Source: Diphasiastrum complanatum
Lineage: Eukaryota > Streptophyta > Lycopodiopsida > Lycopodiales > Lycopodiaceae
Reading direction: 5' to 3'
Length of the DNA: 64,000 nucleotides
Assembly: GCA_029204225.1 (NCBI GenBank)
Contig: CM055095.1
Coordinates: 40,790,141-40,854,140, forward strand
Below are positions 12,599 to 24,340 of the stretch, piece by piece (the first letter of the stretch is position 1; every line of letters begins with the position of its first letter). The translations under genes and the position numbers were made by a program. A model generated the notes under the pieces. That model had not been told where the DNA came from. It saw only the letters and a program-made list of their open reading frames with translations, and did not search any database.

Positions 12599-14087
12599 AT
12601 GGCGGACGAATCAAACAATATAGATGAGCCGCTTATGAACAAAGAACCGGGATTCCTCTTTAATGCTGCTGAGCCAGTTTACTCTCCTACTTTTCGTCCT
12701 TCCAACAGTTTCAAGGGGACAGCCATCTCCAAAGTGAAGGCGGATAGTGAAGTCGCCTTAGAGGATTGTACAGATTTCAAAATATTTGTAAGGTCCGAGA
12801 TAGTAAGGCAGATGTGGCTGGCGGGGCCGATGGTGATTGTCAATGTTCTTCAATACTCCCTACAGCTGGTGTCGGTTATGTTTGTGGGACATTTAGGAAA
12901 GCTGGAGCTCGCCAGTGCCTCCGTTGCAACATCATTTGCGAGTGTGACAGGATTTACCCTGTTGGTAAGTGCTCTTTTCGTAGACCGTGCATCAACTTAG
13001 TCCCTTTTAATGTAGCATCAAATAGCCTGAAATTTGGAGCAAATATCATTTCTACGTGTCCCTTAACATTTCATGTCACAATTCTTATAAATCTGACATT
13101 GGAATCTTGATCCTGAATAACCTGTGTAGCTAATATCAAAAATACATGTCTCTTACATATTTCAGTCTATAAATTGATAGATTGACATTTTCTTTTGGAA
13201 ATCTCAATTGTTAATTTTCTTATGTCTTGTCTGTACTATGGACTGATGTATGACTGATCAGCTAATTATGAAAGCAATGGCAGATCACAATGGTACAATC
13301 GCATCTCACACTGGTACAATGGTACAATGGCATGTCACAAACTGTGAAGCACAAAGGGTAACACAAAAGCATGGAAAATTTTAACGTACAGAAAAACTTA
13401 ATAATGCATTTATGATTCTCCTTCATATATACAAAAAGTGATGGATGTTTCAAGGACATCAAGAAACCCTTTATTCTAAGTTCCATAGATGCACTGCGTT
13501 TCTGAAACGCGTTTCTGAAAAATACAAAAAAATTCCAGAAACGTTTTTTATATATATATATATATATTTTTGGTTTTTTTATGGGCAATATGGGTATCAG
13601 ATGAAAGCTCTAATTAAGAGCATAATTATTGTGTAGTTTGTCAACTGTTTCGGGTGCAGGATGGTCCAGTTCAGGTGCATTAATCCATGTTGGGTTCTGT
13701 CAAGGATAAAAATTCAAAACTAACCTCTAGCCTGTTCGTTACGATCATAGATGGTCCCAGTAAGTGTGTTTTCGCTCAGGGAGTTGGAAGGCCAAATCAT
13801 GAAGAGGCCTTACCGTTGGGGGGCGTTGCCCCCCAAACCCCCCACCGGGGGCTACCGCCCCCCGGACCCCCTGTTTCTCGGGGGGCTACCGCCCCCCGAA
13901 CCCCCCGTTTCTCGAGGGGCTAACCGCCCCCCGACCCCCCTTAGCATTTATTGAAAACCAGAGCAAATAACAACCAAATAGCTATTGAAAATAAGATCTG
14001 TTTTTGCCCCATCTACTGCACTTTTGAGAGGCAAAACGCTGGTTTGACCATTGATCCCCTAAAAAATTTCAGCCATAAGCTATTTTT

Positions 14088-14128
<41 letters not shown>

Positions 14129-15900
14129 GTACGATTCTGGGAGGAAACGCGTGCCCTCAGAAACGCGTTTCTGTGCATCTATGATTCTAACTCATTCTAC
14201 GTATGTGTTAAGAAGTCTAACATTCAATTATCTATCGTCTATTAGTTAACTACCAGTTTTGGGAGCTATGAAATGTCCAACTAAAAGTAACTAGCTCACA
14301 CTTATCTCATGTAGAGGAAAGGAATTCCTCTACATGAGATAAGTGTGAGGGCTTTGAATTTGAAACCTAACAGGGATCATTAGAATTGTGGGTTCAACTT
14401 AGCCTTGAGAGACTCATTGGTTTACAAGACTGGGACTATATTTTGGCTCTTTGTGAGTAAAACACCAAGATTCCATGGTTGAACCTGTTAAATTATTGAG
14501 AGCATGTTGTGATAGAGAATGTTGGGAAAAGCAAATATTGGGAGAATGTTGCACTTTAGAATGTTGGAAAAAGTTGAGAGATGCCCTGAGTGCTTGGAGG
14601 CTCTCTAGCCACCGGCCAAACAATGTGAGCACATCCTGGTAATCTAGTTCCAGTGATAACCATACATTATTTGACATCTGTCTATGCCTAGTCCATTCTA
14701 AACGCTCCATTTGCATATGGGACCGCCTTTTGCATTATGTACCATAATCGTACACCCTGAGGTGATGACCTTGCCATGAGGCGAAACATTTGGCTGGCAT
14801 TGTCCACATTTTTTGTGCCACGTGTAAGCACCTCATGTTGCCTCGTGTCACAGGTTTAAGCATGGACTGCGCTTGAGCTGGGATCCTCTTGTACCATGTA
14901 TATAGAGGTGGTAGAGCCCTTAGGCTTGCAGATGGCCCGCTTTACCATGTTGGAAAATGGGCTAGTGAGCCAAGTAGTCAAATCTTGTGCCCTGAACCTC
15001 CTAGCAACCTGGCTTCTTGAACTTTTATAAGCACTTAATGGTTTGTTAGAAAAAGATTTCACTTGTTCATGTTGAGAATCTAGCCATGTCCCAATTATGC
15101 TTCTTGGTTTCCAAGAGGAGGCTCGAACCTGGGACCATGTGTTAATGTGCCATAAGCACTCATTCAATAGGAGGCCAATGCATACTCTAGTGTACCTAAG
15201 TCTATTGTAGATCTCAGGAAGAGCTCTGTTTGTATCAAAGTCTCGTTTTGTAAGAATGAGCATGGATGTTGTTTCTCTTTTTTTGGGTTACTGGGTTCTC
15301 TGTGAAGCTAGTTTTTCATTATTTATCTAAATAATGGCGGCCATGTTTTTTAGATAGGAATGGGGAGTGCTTTGGAAACTCTTTGCGGACAAGCTTATGG
15401 AGCAAAACAATACCAGTTGCTGGGAGTTTATCTCCAAAGGGCAGTATATGTGCTATACATAGCAAGCATCCCAATCTTATTAATCTGGTATAATATGGGA
15501 ACAATACTGACAGCCGTTGGTCAGGATCCAGAAATATCTATTTATGCAGGACAATATGCACGTTGGTTAATTCCAAGTTTATTCGCCTATGCATCTCTTC
15601 AGCCCATTGTGAAGTTCTTACAAACACAAAGTTTAGTCCTACCCATGGTAGTATGCTCTGCTATCACAACAGCTGTGCACATTATAACATGCTGGATCCT
15701 CATCATCAAGCTGGAGATGGGAAACAAGGGGGCTGCATTGGCAACAAGCATCTCATATTGGTTAAACGTGGCACTCTTAATACTCTATGTGAAATTTTCT
15801 GTGAACTGTAAGAAGACTTGGAGTGGGTTTTCAAAGGAGGCTTTTTCTGATTTAAAGAGTTTTTTCAAGCTTGCTATACCTTCTGCAGTGATGATTTGGT

Positions 15901-15978
<78 letters not shown>

Positions 15979-18335
15979 TCTCTCTCTCAGTTTCCCATGA
16001 CCGAGGAGCTAATGTTATCCTTACAAGCTAGCCAAGATGCTAAATGTTTCTAATATTATTCCTTTTTTATTTGTAAGACGACATGTTCTGCCAATTCAGT
16101 CTCAGATTTCTGACATTTTGAATATCTTTGGTATTACAGCTTAGAGTATTGGTCCTTCGAAATGCTTGTTCTTCTTTCAGGCTTATTGCCAGATCCTCAA
16201 CTTGAGATGTCAGCCCTCTCAATCTGGTACATCTTATCTCTCATGCTTTTTGAGTAAAATATCTGATCTTCTTGTCTTTTTTGCTGCAGTTTTAACGTCC
16301 CCAAGGGCAATCACTATCGTTTTCCTTCCTGTTAGATCTGTGAAGAGTCTAAATGGAACCATGTACGACTTTTGCTATAAGTTCTGCTTGAAAGGTTCTT
16401 GCTATGTTTATATTGCACTTCATATTATAATATTATTATTTAGCATGTCATATTTCTAAAACGTTTTTAAGAGAGATGTTGCTACCATTGACCAAAAAGA
16501 GCATCTAATCTAATTAACACATTCTTGTTCCTATTCAGTCTCAGCATAACTTCCATCTCATACATGATTCCTTTCGGTCTCAGTGCTGCTGCAAGGTAAG
16601 TTACACTTATGACCTGAATGAAGATATTTCCAGGTATCAAGCATACAGAAGGGATTTTTAACAAGAGGGGACACTCAAAATTCACAGTCATCTGACCTTA
16701 CATCTATGATCTGCATTCTTGTCACAGCACACGGGTTTCAAATGAGCTGGGTGCTGGACGTCCATATGCAGCACGAATGTCAGTTAATGTATGCTTAGGT
16801 ATTGGATTGTTGGAGGCATTCACCGTTTCAACCTCCTTGCTACTACTCAAGAACAAAGTCGGTTGGGCTTTTAGCAATGATGATGGAGTAGTGAAATATG
16901 TTTCAAGAATGGTACCCTTTCTTTCAACATGCATTCTAGTAGATGGGATACAGGGTGTGCTTACAGGTTTGTCATCTATTCCAGTAATTACTGTAAGCTC
17001 TTCATTCTATTCATTGTCAAACTTATTTCTTTTACAATGTTTATGGTAAGCTTCAACGAAGCATGTTACTGCACTATCTCTACGTTGTCCAAGATAGTTT
17101 TCACTTTCATCCTTGCACTTTATCATTTTATAGAATGATAATCAGGCTTCTAGAACCAGGTCTTAATTAATATTCACATGCAAAGGGAGCTGTTTGAGCT
17201 TTATCAAGGTGCCACACTAAAAGTGAAGTTCATGTAAACAGCCAACATCTTAATGAGTGCTTCAGACCAGATTTTGCTTATCTCTCACTAATCACAGTTT
17301 CAGTCCAACTTCCACCGATGATTTGATATCTTTTATTCAGGTGTTGCTAGAGGGTGCGGCTGGCAATCAGTAGGGGCCTTTGTTAACTTGGGAGCATATT
17401 ACATTGTGGGCATTCCAATTGCCATTATTGCAGCATTTTTTCTTCATCTTCGTGGCGAGGTTTGTCTAAATCTTGGTCTTCTCTTTGAGGAATCCTTTCT
17501 TTCTAGTTTTGATTAGATTATTAATATGATCAAGTGACACTGGGATTCGAGAAGACTTTCATATTAACTTTATGCAGCACGCTGTAAACATCATATTCCT
17601 TCAGAAAGAAATTTGGCAAGAGAAGTTTTTTGAGGTTATCAATCCTATCCATGTGATAGAGCAACGTTGAGATTTGAGGAGAGTGCTATCCATCATGTGG
17701 TGTGCTGTAAACATCATTTTCTCTTAGAAAAAACTCTGATGTGTGCAAGAAAAGTATTTCATGCACATAGTTTTTGTTCTCTTGTGGCACTGTTGCATAT
17801 TCTGCAACTGATTCCCTGCCTTTGGAACAGGGGCTTTATTTTGGGATATTAAGTGGACTAACAATACAAATGATATTTTTGACGATCATTACATTTACTA
17901 CAAACTGGGAGAAACAGGTAAGTGACATATGAAAGTCGTTGTCCTTTATTCTCAGCTATGTTTTGATTATAGTGATTGAGATAACTGGACAAAGTAATTG
18001 AATCATAGTCTTCTTGCAAACTCTAGTCTGCATCATTTGGCTGTTGCATGGATTCTCTGCCGTGCCAGTTCTGCTGAATAGTGCTTTTGTGGGAGCCAAA
18101 GAGCTATCAACAACTGACTCACTATACAAAATCATCTTTTAGACCTCTTGGAACAATGTGCAAATTTGAAAAATTTTACATGTTTTCATGGTTCTCTTAG
18201 CAAGAACTATTGTATTGTTTGTCAAACATTGAACCTTAATTTTATGGATACTATTTCCAGGCTCAAAATGCTGCCGACCGCTGGTCTAAACCAGAGAATG
18301 ATCCAATACTACGAACACAAGCACTTGATGTCTAA
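12599..18335 (+). CDS. MATE-family efflux transporter (plant DTX type), 8 coding exons
   Basis: Multidrug and toxic compound extrusion transporter: a 12-helix membrane protein that exchanges H+ or Na+ for organic cations, flavonoids or other metabolites at the vacuolar or plasma membrane (family knowledge; the substrate here is unknown). Coding exons joined by GT-AG introns: 12599-12964, 15354-15898, 16140-16226, 16539-16595, 16728-16966, 17341-17459, 17831-17917, 18261-18335. They total 1575 nt, or 524 codons plus stop, with phases consistent throughout and the usual family length. Motifs: QMWLAGP (residue 71), VGHLG (96), LCGQAYGA (132), GQDPEIS, PSLFAYA, LSGLLPDPQLE, RVSNELGAG (354-362), GVARGCGWQ (432-440) and a closing GLYFGI...TNWEKQ segment. 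The ATG at 12599 is chosen because a typical hydrophilic N-terminus of about 65 residues follows; the upstream in-frame codons lack an ATG. Intron 1 (2389 bp) is long and holds a mobile element; intron 2 opens with a (CT)n tract. No stop or frameshift was seen, so the gene looks functional. Confidence 0.93.
13484..14183. mobile_element. hAT-like non-autonomous element in MATE intron 1
   Basis: The ends are inverted copies of CATAGATGCAC (13484-13494 and, reversed, 14173-14183), which fits the hAT terminal pattern (Ac ends CAGGGATG). Just inside, both ends carry GAAACGCGTTTC-type palindromes (13503-13516 and 14145-14172), like subterminal transposase-binding repeats. Near-identical 8-mers flank it: ATTCTAAG (13473-13480) and ATTCTAAC (14184-14191), matching the 8-bp hAT duplication except for one base and three extra bases (TTC) on the left. 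It encodes no transposase. The interior holds two TA runs and a GC-rich hairpin array. Family placement is inference. Confidence 0.5.
13815..13945. repeat. GC-rich tandem hairpin array
   Basis: Four successive units of the form GGGGGGC-TACC-GCCCCCC, each a short-loop inverted repeat, are joined by CCGAACCCCCC/GTTTCTC linkers. The array is far more GC-rich than anything around it and has both hairpin and G-quadruplex potential. It lies inside the hAT-like element in MATE intron 1. Confidence 0.85.
14295..14349. repeat. Perfect 25-bp inverted repeat with 5-nt loop
   Basis: The arm CTCACACTTATCTCATGTAG plus AGGAA (14295-14319) is exactly complementary to 14325-14349, with AGGAA as spacer. It sits in MATE intron 1 and would form a long hairpin in the pre-mRNA. 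Confidence 0.95.
15902..15988. repeat. (CT)n microsatellite next to the intron 2 donor
   Basis: A CT tract of about 85 bp begins three bases after the GT of the MATE intron 2 donor (GTGATCTCTC...) and ends CTCTCAG, which itself resembles a polypyrimidine tract plus acceptor. Confidence 0.95.
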
Positions 18336-18660
18336 CAGGAACTTCACCATGGATGCTCTTGAAGTTTCTGAACATGCTATTCAGCAGCCTAAGGAAGACT
18401 GACATCTTGCTCTGAGAAAGAAGCTTCAATGCCACTCAGGCCAAATTGAGTATTAAAGGGATTACAATCCAATAATTGACAATTTTTGTCTACTTGATAC
18501 ATTGAGGTTGTGAAGAAGTTCATGTATTTCCAGTATGTTTGTCTACTTTACTTGACACATTGAGGTTGTGAAGAAGTTCATGTGTTTCCAGCATGCATAC
18601 TGGAAACAATTTTGATCTTAATTTTCTACTCAATGCAATTAGATGTTCAAATAGAAGTTA
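18336..18660 (+). other. MATE 3' untranslated region with tandem duplication
   Basis: Downstream of the stop, an approximately 53-bp unit is repeated twice in direct order (18487-18535 and 18540-18595). Both copies contain CATTGAGGTTGTGAAGAAGT and differ by a few substitutions and a 4-base insertion. No clear AATAAA was found; the 3' end of the transcript is not fixed. Confidence 0.6.
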
Positions 18661-20089
<1,429 letters not shown>

Positions 20090-20414
20090 GGTATCAATTT
20101 TCTCTTAGTTTTCTAGATAGCCCAATAAGCTAGAGATAAATTTTTGCAATTCTAACGATACTTTTGAGATTTGGCAAATACCCACAAAGTGGGCTTGTAG
20201 CCCCCCACCAACACGCATGCTTTAGTAGTCGAAGCAACTTCGTCACTTTCGTAAAGCAATACATGAAAAAAAAAAAACGAAAGGAGGTTCGAAAGAACGA
20301 TTGTTTCTTCCATGATTGAGTGAAGGGTGTGTATATGGATCGTACCGAAAACGGATATCAAATTCGATTTGCTGGGAGTAGCTTGGGGTGGAGCCCCCGG
20401 GTTGGAGAGCAAAG

Positions 20415-20932
20415 TGTGAAATTTCACACATGTGAGAATGCCCTAAAGTGTGTGATTGATCTCCTAAGCAAGCTTGTGCACTTGCCAATGGATTCTAATT
20501 TCCAAGATCTAGATCAAAAAGCAAGGCATAGAGGCAAAGATGGATGGAATTGTTGATAACCAAAGTTCATACACATGAAAGGAAAAGCTTCTTGAAAATA
20601 CAAAGGTAAATTAAGCTCCTCTCCTCGGGTAGAGAGAGAATAGAACTAATTCAAACTCGTGTAGAGAGAGAAAATCAAACAAGCAAATCTCACCAACAAG
20701 ATTGACTCAAAATCTCAATATTTCAATAATGATCATAAGGAGAAGTACATATAGAGTTTGTGGAGATCTCTCCTTGCATGCTATTGGACCCCTAATCATA
20801 GCCTCTTCAATTCTATTGGACCCCTAATCATAATCTCTTCAACTCTATTGGACCCCTAATCATAGTCTGTTTAATCCTATTGGACCCCTTGACCAAGGCC
20901 GACTCTTTGACTTCATCACTCATCAAATTACA
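20415..20932 (-). mobile_element. Copia LTR, minus strand (right edge approximate)
   Basis: The left edge TGTGAAATTTCACAC is the reverse complement of the LTR end at 23602-23616 (...GTGTGAAATTTCACA). Alignable blocks follow: CCTAAAGTGTGTGATTGAT, CTAAGCAAGCTTG, the CTCGGGTAGAGAGAGAA motif twice (20624-20640, 20656-20672) and TTGGACCCCTAATCAT. It is the same family as the + LTR ending at 23616. No primer-binding site adjoins the left edge, so it is a 3' or solo LTR. The right edge TTACA at 20932 is a guess; no target duplication was found. It carries CACACATGTG at 20425-20434. Confidence 0.65.
20781..20888. repeat. 32-bp tandem repeat, 3.4 copies
   Basis: Units at 20781, 20813 and 20845 each begin CTATTGGACCCCTAATCATA and are 32 bp long; a fourth partial unit starts at 20877. 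The array lies in the U3 part of the minus-strand LTR. The related + LTR at about 23170-23280 has looser copies of the same GGTCCAAT word. Confidence 0.9.
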
Positions 20933-21275
20933 TAGTGTTAAAAAGAACTCTATTTACTGCTTTGATTGCACCTTTTGGCTTGAGGTGTATAAGATTTTTG
21001 TACATTGTGTACTAGAAAAGCGATTGCATGAATTTTCAAATGGAAAATTGCATTTCATGATCTCTCATTTCATGTGTTGAATGAGAGATGTTGTGAGGAA
21101 GTAGCTTGACAATGTACATAAGAAGTTTATAAGATAATTTTGTAATGTGTAGTGTACTAGAGTCAATTGTGAATAATTTTATGCAAAAGTGAAACACAAG
21201 CACACACACAAACATAGACATAAACAAAAAGACACGTGCACTATTAAGTAGCTCTCACACGCAACAAAATACAAC

Positions 21276-21998
21276 TGTTAGATTTCTTATGCTCAGCCTT
21301 AACAAATCATTCCGACTACATGTTTCGGACCTTCGCATCTTTGACCTTTGAGATTTTTTGTGCCTTAATCATTTTTAAGGCACCTTCCCCTTTTTCGCAT
21401 TGTTCCCACCTTCGCAAAAAATGCGACACTATGGCCAAAATGCCTTGGAATCCATTTCAGGCCCACCTTCATCTTTTTCGCAATTTTCTGCCTTCGCTCT
21501 AGAGGCACCTTCAGGATTTTCTCACCTTCGGGTTTTTTGATAGTGGCAGACCGATGTCGCCAACTTATCATCAACCCTAACAATAGCTGGACAGCCAAAT
21601 ATCCAAAGGGCGGTTACCAACTTTGTACATATACAAAGACTGGCGTAAATAGCATTCAATGCTCGTAAGATATTTTTGAGGACACTTGTAAATATATACT
21701 AGCTAAATCAAGCTATGTAGGAGTTAATCAAAGTGTTAAGTTTTAACATTATCAGAGTTACCTGTAGCCAGCGTTATCACGCTCAACAAGATGAAGTTAT
21801 TACTTCAAGCCATTGTATTCACTGTTGATATTAATCAGAGTGCAATTTTTGTCTCACTACTATATTGTTCATTTGCGCAATTCTGTATGAATCATTCTTC
21901 TTGAATATTTCTGCTGCTAACTGTTGCGTTTCCGTTCCTACACGCCTATGCTCAAAGCTTCGGGCTTCCACTGCCGATCATCCCCACGTTTTACGACA
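21276..21998 (+). mobile_element. Copia 5' LTR of a second family
   Basis: The right edge (...TTTTACGACA) is fixed by the primer-binding site at 21999. The left edge is placed at TGTTAGATTTCTTATG, giving TGT...ACA ends and 723 bp. A TATA-like run lies at about 21690. The U3 is unusually rich in ACCTTCGC words and their complements (21326-21535). Confidence 0.65.
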
Positions 21999-22010
21999 TG
22001 GTATCAAAGC
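21999..22010 (+). other. Copia primer-binding site variant
   Basis: TGGTATCAAAGC follows the LTR end directly. It is the common one-base variant of the initiator tRNA-Met site and is followed by GAGC. Confidence 0.8.
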
Positions 22011-22141
22011 GAGCATTTCAGTAATCTGCATTTCTACTACGGATTATTAGTCTTGTTTCTACCAAGACGTCTCTCTAGCAAACGCGCAGCCAACAGTATT
22101 CCGACAATCGTTGTTTATACCAACGATCTCGTTCAACCAGA

Positions 22142-22880
22142 ATGGATCCATCATCTAGTTCATCTCTCGTTGACAAAACTCGATGGAGATAACTGCCATC
22201 TCTGGAAATTCAAGATGAAGGTCATACTTCTAGCCAAAGAAATGTGGGACATCGTTGATGGCACAGAGCTCAAACCAGAAGAAGATGCAGCCAACATCAT
22301 CAAGTGGAGATCAAGAGATGGCAAAGCATTTGCCATGATCACCCTCAACATCAAGGATACTCAGATCAGCCACATACGTGCTACTCAGACTACTAAGGAT
22401 GCATGGGACATCCTAGAAACTCTCTACGATATCAGGGATGTTACTTCTAAGTTACACTTGAGAAAGAAATTCTTCACCCTAAGGATGTCTAACATAAAAA
22501 GTGTTTCGAGTCATCTCAACACGTTCAAAAATCTTATGGAGCAGATGATTGCAATTGGCTCAATCATAGAAGATTCCGATGCACTCATGACTCTATTATC
22601 GAGTCTACTTGAAGCCTATGAAAATTGGGTAATGGCAATTTCTACCCAAGAGCACTTCACTCTGTCAAGAGTAATTTTGCTTCTCTTACAAGAGGAGATT
22701 AGAAGATCAGCATCCTCCTTAGGCTCAAGATCAGATCCTCAAGCTCTATATTCGAAAAATCAAAAGTTTAGATCCGATAGATCCAATAGATCTAATAGAT
22801 CTACAGAGTCAGGATATACTAACAAGAAGAGCAACATGTTGTCTATGAATGACAAGAAGTTCCTAAACTACAAGGATTAG
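22142..22880 (+). pseudogene. Copia gag (second family), truncated
   Basis: The likely start is ATG 22142 (MDPSSSSSLVDK), which is shifted one frame from the rest; a small indel at about 22175 moves reading into the frame with LTKLDGDNCHLWKFKMK, EMWDIVDGTE, KAFAMITLNI, ATQTTKDAWDILE, LHLRKKFFTLRMS, HLNTFKNLMEQM and LLSSLLEAYENWV. These are the ordered blocks of the plant copia Gag domain (UBN2 type). The open frame stops at 22880, before any zinc knuckle, in sequence unrelated to copia, so the element is truncated. It differs from the other Gags in the window (no ERLSSSNYSTWKVRMES block) and belongs to another copia family. Confidence 0.7.
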
Positions 22881-23149
22881 TTAACTACAGTTTACGACTA
22901 TTGACATCAAATCAACCTCGAGTGTACAATGATGGGCAGCATAAGAGTATTTGGGTAGTAACTGTGGTCCAATCATAATTGTTTGTTCAGCCCCACGAGA
23001 TATTTGAAAATAACGCGAATTTGGCTGGGAAAGTTAACTACAATTTCCGTCCGTCAACCACTGTTACAGTTCGTCACAGATGGACACCATTCATTGGGAC
23101 ACATAAGCGTTGAAAGCGTGCGAAGTCAAAAATAGCATCTTGACAAAGG

Positions 23150-23616
23150 GCCCATTTTGAGTTCTCATATCCCCTAATGGCTTTGGTCAAAGGTTCCAAT
23201 CATGAAGGGTCCAATAGAGATGGATGCATCACTTATCCAATAGCATTAGAGAGGCTAGGATTAGGGGTCCAATAGGAAGTAAGCATGGTTATCCGTGAGT
23301 TTCATATGTACTCTCATTTCCAATCATAATCTAAGTGAGTTTTGGAGTCATATTGAGTGCAATCAAGTTTTGCTTGTATTTCCTTCTCTCTCTCTACCCG
23401 AGGAGGGAGCTTGATTTTACTTAGTTTTTTTACAAAGCACTTCTCTTACATGTGAAAACACTTTGGTTATCAATGTATGCATCTATTTTTGCCTCTTTGC
23501 CTTAGATTTTGATCTAGATCTTGGATTTCAATCTAGTGTTGATCTAAAAAGCATAAGCTTTGCTTAGGATATCATTCACACACATTAGGGCATTCCCACA
23601 CGTGTGAAATTTCACA
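23150..23616 (+). mobile_element. Copia 5' LTR (left edge unsure)
   Basis: The right edge is fixed by the primer-binding site at 23617. The LTR shares GGCTTTGGTCAAAGG, TTAGGGGTCCAATAG, the TTCTCTCTCTCTACCCGAG motif (23384-23402) and the end CACACGTGTGAAATTTCACA with the minus-strand LTR at 20415. A perfect CACACGTGTG lies at 23597-23606, 10 bases from the LTR end. Confidence 0.65.
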
Positions 23617-23628
23617 TGGTATCAGAGC
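23617..23628 (+). other. Copia primer-binding site (tRNA-iMet)
   Basis: TGGTATCAGAGC directly after ...TTTCACA; it starts the internal region of the element with gag at 24341. Confidence 0.85.
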
Positions 23629-24340
23629 CTACCTAAGTGTTTGATGCTTTTTTTATCCAAAGTTTCACAAATTTCATGAAAATCAAGATCTAGAGAGAGT
23701 ATTTTGCATCTCCCATGCTATCTCAAGCAAATTTGGATCAAAAGGGTCCATCATAAGGATTGAATCATTTCTGATATTGTACGAATTTTCCTGCTCATAC
23801 ATGTGTGAAGGACAACCCAATTCAATTTGGTGGTTCTCTTCCATGTTTGATCCAAATCTAGAGCTTGATAGCTACTTTTAAAGCTATTTGAGTCTAGTCT
23901 GTGTAGCAATTGTATTCATAGAGATTGGATCTCCCAATAGAATGTTATAATCAATTGAATCAAGGTGGGTAGGGCACCCAACCTGGTTGGACACTTTTAC
24001 TTTTGACTCTATCATGCCTGTTTGATCAAAAATCTCAATTCTAGACTTGCCAATCTCATTTTCTTGAGATCTAGTCATCATTTTGAGGTCATAGCCACTT
24101 TCTTTCATACAATTGGATTGTATTTGAGTGATTTGTGGATTCTTGGAGTGTTTCACACATGCCAAAGATAGCTTGACCCAAACTTAGCCCATACTTCATC
24201 AATTGATGTGAGATTGATCTAGATCAAGAGAGATTGGAAAAGCTAGTGAGGTCCATCTCACACTTTGTTGCAATTTCTTGCATAGGAGTTGGTAATACAC
24301 CATTATTGGATCCTATAGTGAGAGAGAAAGCAACATTTTC

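Noticed and set aside
13751-13954. Pro/Gly-rich open frame in MATE intron 1
   Set aside because: It is the translation of the GC hairpin array and lies in an intron.
20781-20888. CRISPR-like array
   Set aside because: Units are contiguous without distinct spacers, lie in an LTR, and the genome is plant nuclear.
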